A stretch of DNA of 7,499 nt. Source: an uncultured Treponema sp. Its GTDB lineage: Bacteria; Spirochaetota; Spirochaetia; Treponematales; Treponemataceae. The notes beneath the pieces were generated by a model. It searched no databases, had not been told where the DNA came from, and saw only the letters and a program-made list of their open reading frames with translations. Shown here piece after piece: positions 6,430 to 7,499 of the stretch; position 1 is the first letter of the stretch; each line of letters opens with the position of its first letter. The stretch lies in NCBI GenBank assembly GCA_937902445.1, contig CALELJ010000287.1, positions 1 to 7,499 of the forward strand. Direction: 5' to 3'. A program made the translations under genes and the position numbers.

Positions 6430-6458
6430 ATTATACATCATAGAAGTATTATTTGCAA
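6430..6458 (-). promoter_or_regulatory. Sigma-70-type promoter of the hemolysin III gene
   Basis: On the minus strand, TTGCAA (6458-6453) and TATAAT (6435-6430) are separated by 17 bases. The predicted transcription start near 6423 leaves a short leader of about 14 bases that still contains the GGGG ribosome binding site. It lies just downstream of the permease terminator, so the gene is transcribed independently. Confidence 0.68.
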
Positions 6459-6478
6459 AATACGAAAATGACATGGAT

Positions 6479-6514
6479 AAAAAAACCCGGCGCCATCCAA
6501 CGAATGACACCGGG
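6479..6514 (-). terminator. Intrinsic terminator of the sugar permease operon
   Basis: Read on the minus strand, bases 6514-6486 fold into a continuous 12-bp stem (CCCGGTGTCATT against GGATGGCGCCGGG minus one base), including three G-U pairs, with a CGTTG loop, followed by seven U's (6485-6479). The G-U pairs become A-C mismatches on the plus strand, so the element works mainly leftward, as expected for the permease transcript. Confidence 0.85.
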
Positions 6515-6613
6515 AAAAACAATGAAGGAAATTGCGGTAAAAAACTTACCATTTATACATTACTCTCTCCGAGTCGGAGGAACTCGAAGATATGCAATTA
6601 CCATTTTTAAGTC
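6515..6613. other. 3' untranslated stretch between permease stop and terminator
   Basis: About 100 non-coding bases. They contain a small hairpin GGTAA-AAAAC-TTACC (6536-6550) and two mutually exclusive short stems around 6567-6586 (CTCCG/CGGAG, or CGAGT/ACTCG). TTACCATTT occurs twice (from 6546 and from 6598). The function is unknown; it may be simply an mRNA 3' end region. Confidence 0.35.
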
Positions 6614-7258
6614 TTATTTACCAGACTTCTTCTTCTTTGAAACTACGTCGAAGATTACTGCAAGGAGAAGAACGAGACCCTTTACAGCACGCTGCCAGTT
6701 AGAGTCAACACCAAGGATTGACATACCGTTGTTAAGAACACCCATGAAGATAGCACCAACAACTGCACCACCTACTGTACCAGTTCCACCGTATGCAGAA
6801 GCACCACCGATAAAGCACGATGCGATTGCATCCATTTCGTAGCTCTGACCAACTGTTGGAGCGGCTGAGTTAAGACGGGCTGCACAAACGAGACCACAGA
6901 TACCTGCGATGAATCCCATGTTTGTGTATGCAAACATCATAACGTTGTCTGTGTTGATACCAGAAAGACGGGCTGCCTTTTCGTTACCACCAATTGCGTA
7001 GAGGTAGCGTCCAGGAACTGTATTCTGTGTAAAGTAGCTGTATGCTGCAATGATTACTGCAAGAAGAATCATTACTACAGGAATACCACGGTCACGAGCA
7101 AGGAACTGTCCCAAAATTAAGATTACAATTGAAAGAACTACAAGTTTTGCAACAAAAGAACCTTTAGATGAAACTGTATAGTTCTTTTTGATTTTCTTCT
7201 GGCGGTTTACAACTTCAAGTGCAATGTAAGCCAAAATACAGATTGCTGTAATAATCAA
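6614..7258 (-). CDS. Sugar ABC transporter permease (GguB/XylH type), C-terminal half
   Basis: Inner-membrane permease subunit of a monosaccharide ABC importer (BPD_transp_2 family). Visible hallmarks are GRYLYAIGGNEKAARLSGI (83-101 from the TTG at 7258), DAIASCFIGGASAYGGTGTVGG (143-164) and MGVLNNGMSILGV...KGLVLLLAVIFDV (172-205), which match the end of xylose and multiple-sugar permeases; these subtypes cannot be told apart here. Full-length members have close to 400 residues, so roughly the first 170-180 are missing. The frame is open only to 7273, where an in-frame TAA (7276-7274) stops it, and neither a ribosome binding site nor an ATG supports a start. The 5' half is therefore cut off by a junction near 7247-7275 with AT-rich unrelated sequence. 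The C-terminal sequence itself is intact and ends before a clear terminator. Confidence 0.85.
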   Translation of the reverse strand: MIITAICILAYIALEVVNRQKKIKKNYTVSSKGSFVAKLVVLSIVILILGQFLARDRGIPVVMILLAVIIAAYSYFTQNTVPGRYLYAIGGNEKAARLSGINTDNVMMFAYTNMGFIAGICGLVCAARLNSAAPTVGQSYEMDAIASCFIGGASAYGGTGTVGGAVVGAIFMGVLNNGMSILGVDSNWQRAVKGLVLLLAVIFDVVSKKKKSGK

Positions 7259-7403
7259 TGTAATAATTATCTGTTAAAGATCCTTTTTCTTCTTCCATAG
7301 CAAATGCTTTTATTCCAATTGAAATACCATCAATCACATTAATGTTGAATATCAAACTGAAAACAAGCAAAAATGCTACAATCTTTTTAAATTTCTTTTT
7401 CAT
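7215..7403 (-). CDS. Start of an unidentified secreted protein, running into the permease out of frame
   Basis: The reading frame has a strong start: a good promoter, AGGGGGAG at 7419-7412 and ATG at 7403. Residues 1-35 look like a signal peptide (MKKKFKK, then a hydrophobic stretch, ending in AFA at 33-35), and a short acidic mature part begins MEEEKGSLTD. From about residue 46 the codons are permease DNA read in the wrong frame, ending at 7215, so the true protein is probably longer and its remainder is not in this window. Composition (about 25% GC by hand count over 7271-7499) and the purine-rich ribosome binding site are Firmicute-like and unlike the rest. I do not recognise the protein. 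Confidence 0.5.
   Translation of the reverse strand: MKKKFKKIVAFLLVFSLIFNINVIDGISIGIKAFAMEEEKGSLTDNYYIDYYSNLYFGLHCT
7247..7267 (+). repeat. 9-bp direct repeat at the composition junction
   Basis: TGTAATAAT occurs at 7247-7255 and again at 7259-7267 with CAA between. In the permease frame it encodes the repeated IIT-L-IIT. It lies exactly where permease homology ends and AT-rich sequence begins. Confidence 0.6.
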
Positions 7404-7441
7404 AATGGAGACTCCCCCTTATACATACTCATATAGAATAT

Positions 7442-7470
7442 ATTTTACTATATTTTTACTAAAATAACAA
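7442..7470 (-). promoter_or_regulatory. Putative promoter of the AT-rich end segment
   Basis: On the minus strand, TTGTTA (7470-7465) and TAAAAT (7447-7442) are 17 bases apart, followed about 20 bases on by a strong AGGGGGAG ribosome binding site. The surrounding sequence is very AT-rich, so chance matches are more likely here than elsewhere in the window. Confidence 0.45.
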
Positions 7471-7499
7471 CATAATTTTCAAAATATTCCCTACTTCTT

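Noticed and set aside
6453..6842. A 129-codon plus-strand frame
   Set aside because: It crosses the permease terminator and the antisense of conserved permease motifs, with no start signals.
6614..7258. Permease as a naturally short, complete 214-residue protein
   Set aside because: The TTG start has no ribosome binding site and the family needs its N-terminal half for membrane topology.
7247..7267. Direct repeat as a CRISPR unit or transposon target duplication
   Set aside because: There are only two 9-bp copies 3 bases apart, with no inverted ends, transposase or spacer-like units.

Overview
The window looks like chromosome of a Gram-negative, host-associated anaerobe, most probably a gut or rumen Treponema-like spirochaete. 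This is an inference from gene content (SlyX, a beta-CASP metallo-beta-lactamase protein, a hemolysin III/PAQR protein, a sugar ABC permease with a GguB/XylH-type C-terminus, HD-GYP signalling) and from moderate GC. No marker gene fixes the taxon. The last ~230 bases are much more AT-rich (about 25% GC by hand count), carry a Firmicute-like strong ribosome binding site, and may not belong to the same genome.

Layout, left to right. (1) 2-307 (+): the end of an unidentified enzyme with glutamine-synthetase-like and FolC-like traits. (2) 319-903 (+): a response regulator with an atypical receiver domain and an RNA-binding ANTAR domain of the type often found beside glutamine synthetase genes in clostridia. 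(3) Convergent to it, a two-gene minus-strand operon (3581 down to 900): a multi-membrane-span GHKL histidine-kinase-like protein that has apparently lost its phospho-acceptor His and its ATP-lid glycines, then a membrane HD-GYP cyclic-di-GMP phosphodiesterase whose external domain resembles a family 2 carbohydrate-binding module. (4) 3582-3747: a compact divergent promoter region with two good sigma-70-type promoters, a 25-bp dyad between them, and a 9-bp hairpin in the rightward leader. (5) 3748-5523 (+): a beta-CASP metallo-beta-lactamase (RNase/CPSF-like) followed by slyX. (6) 5528-5574: a bidirectional terminator shared with the convergent PAQR/hemolysin III gene (6409-5573, -), which has its own promoter and an unusual charged N-terminal extension. 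(7) 6614-7258 (-): the C-terminal half of a sugar ABC permease followed by an intrinsic terminator. (8) 7215-7499: an AT-rich segment with promoter, strong RBS and signal peptide that runs into the permease out of frame.

Two points stand out. The pseudokinase/HD-GYP pair could be a membrane signalling module that links an external, possibly polysaccharide-related cue to c-di-GMP turnover without classical phosphotransfer. Near 7247-7267 a 9-bp direct repeat marks an abrupt change of composition and gene content, where a truncated permease meets foreign-looking DNA; this is either an assembly chimera or a real rearrangement and should be settled before the right end is interpreted.
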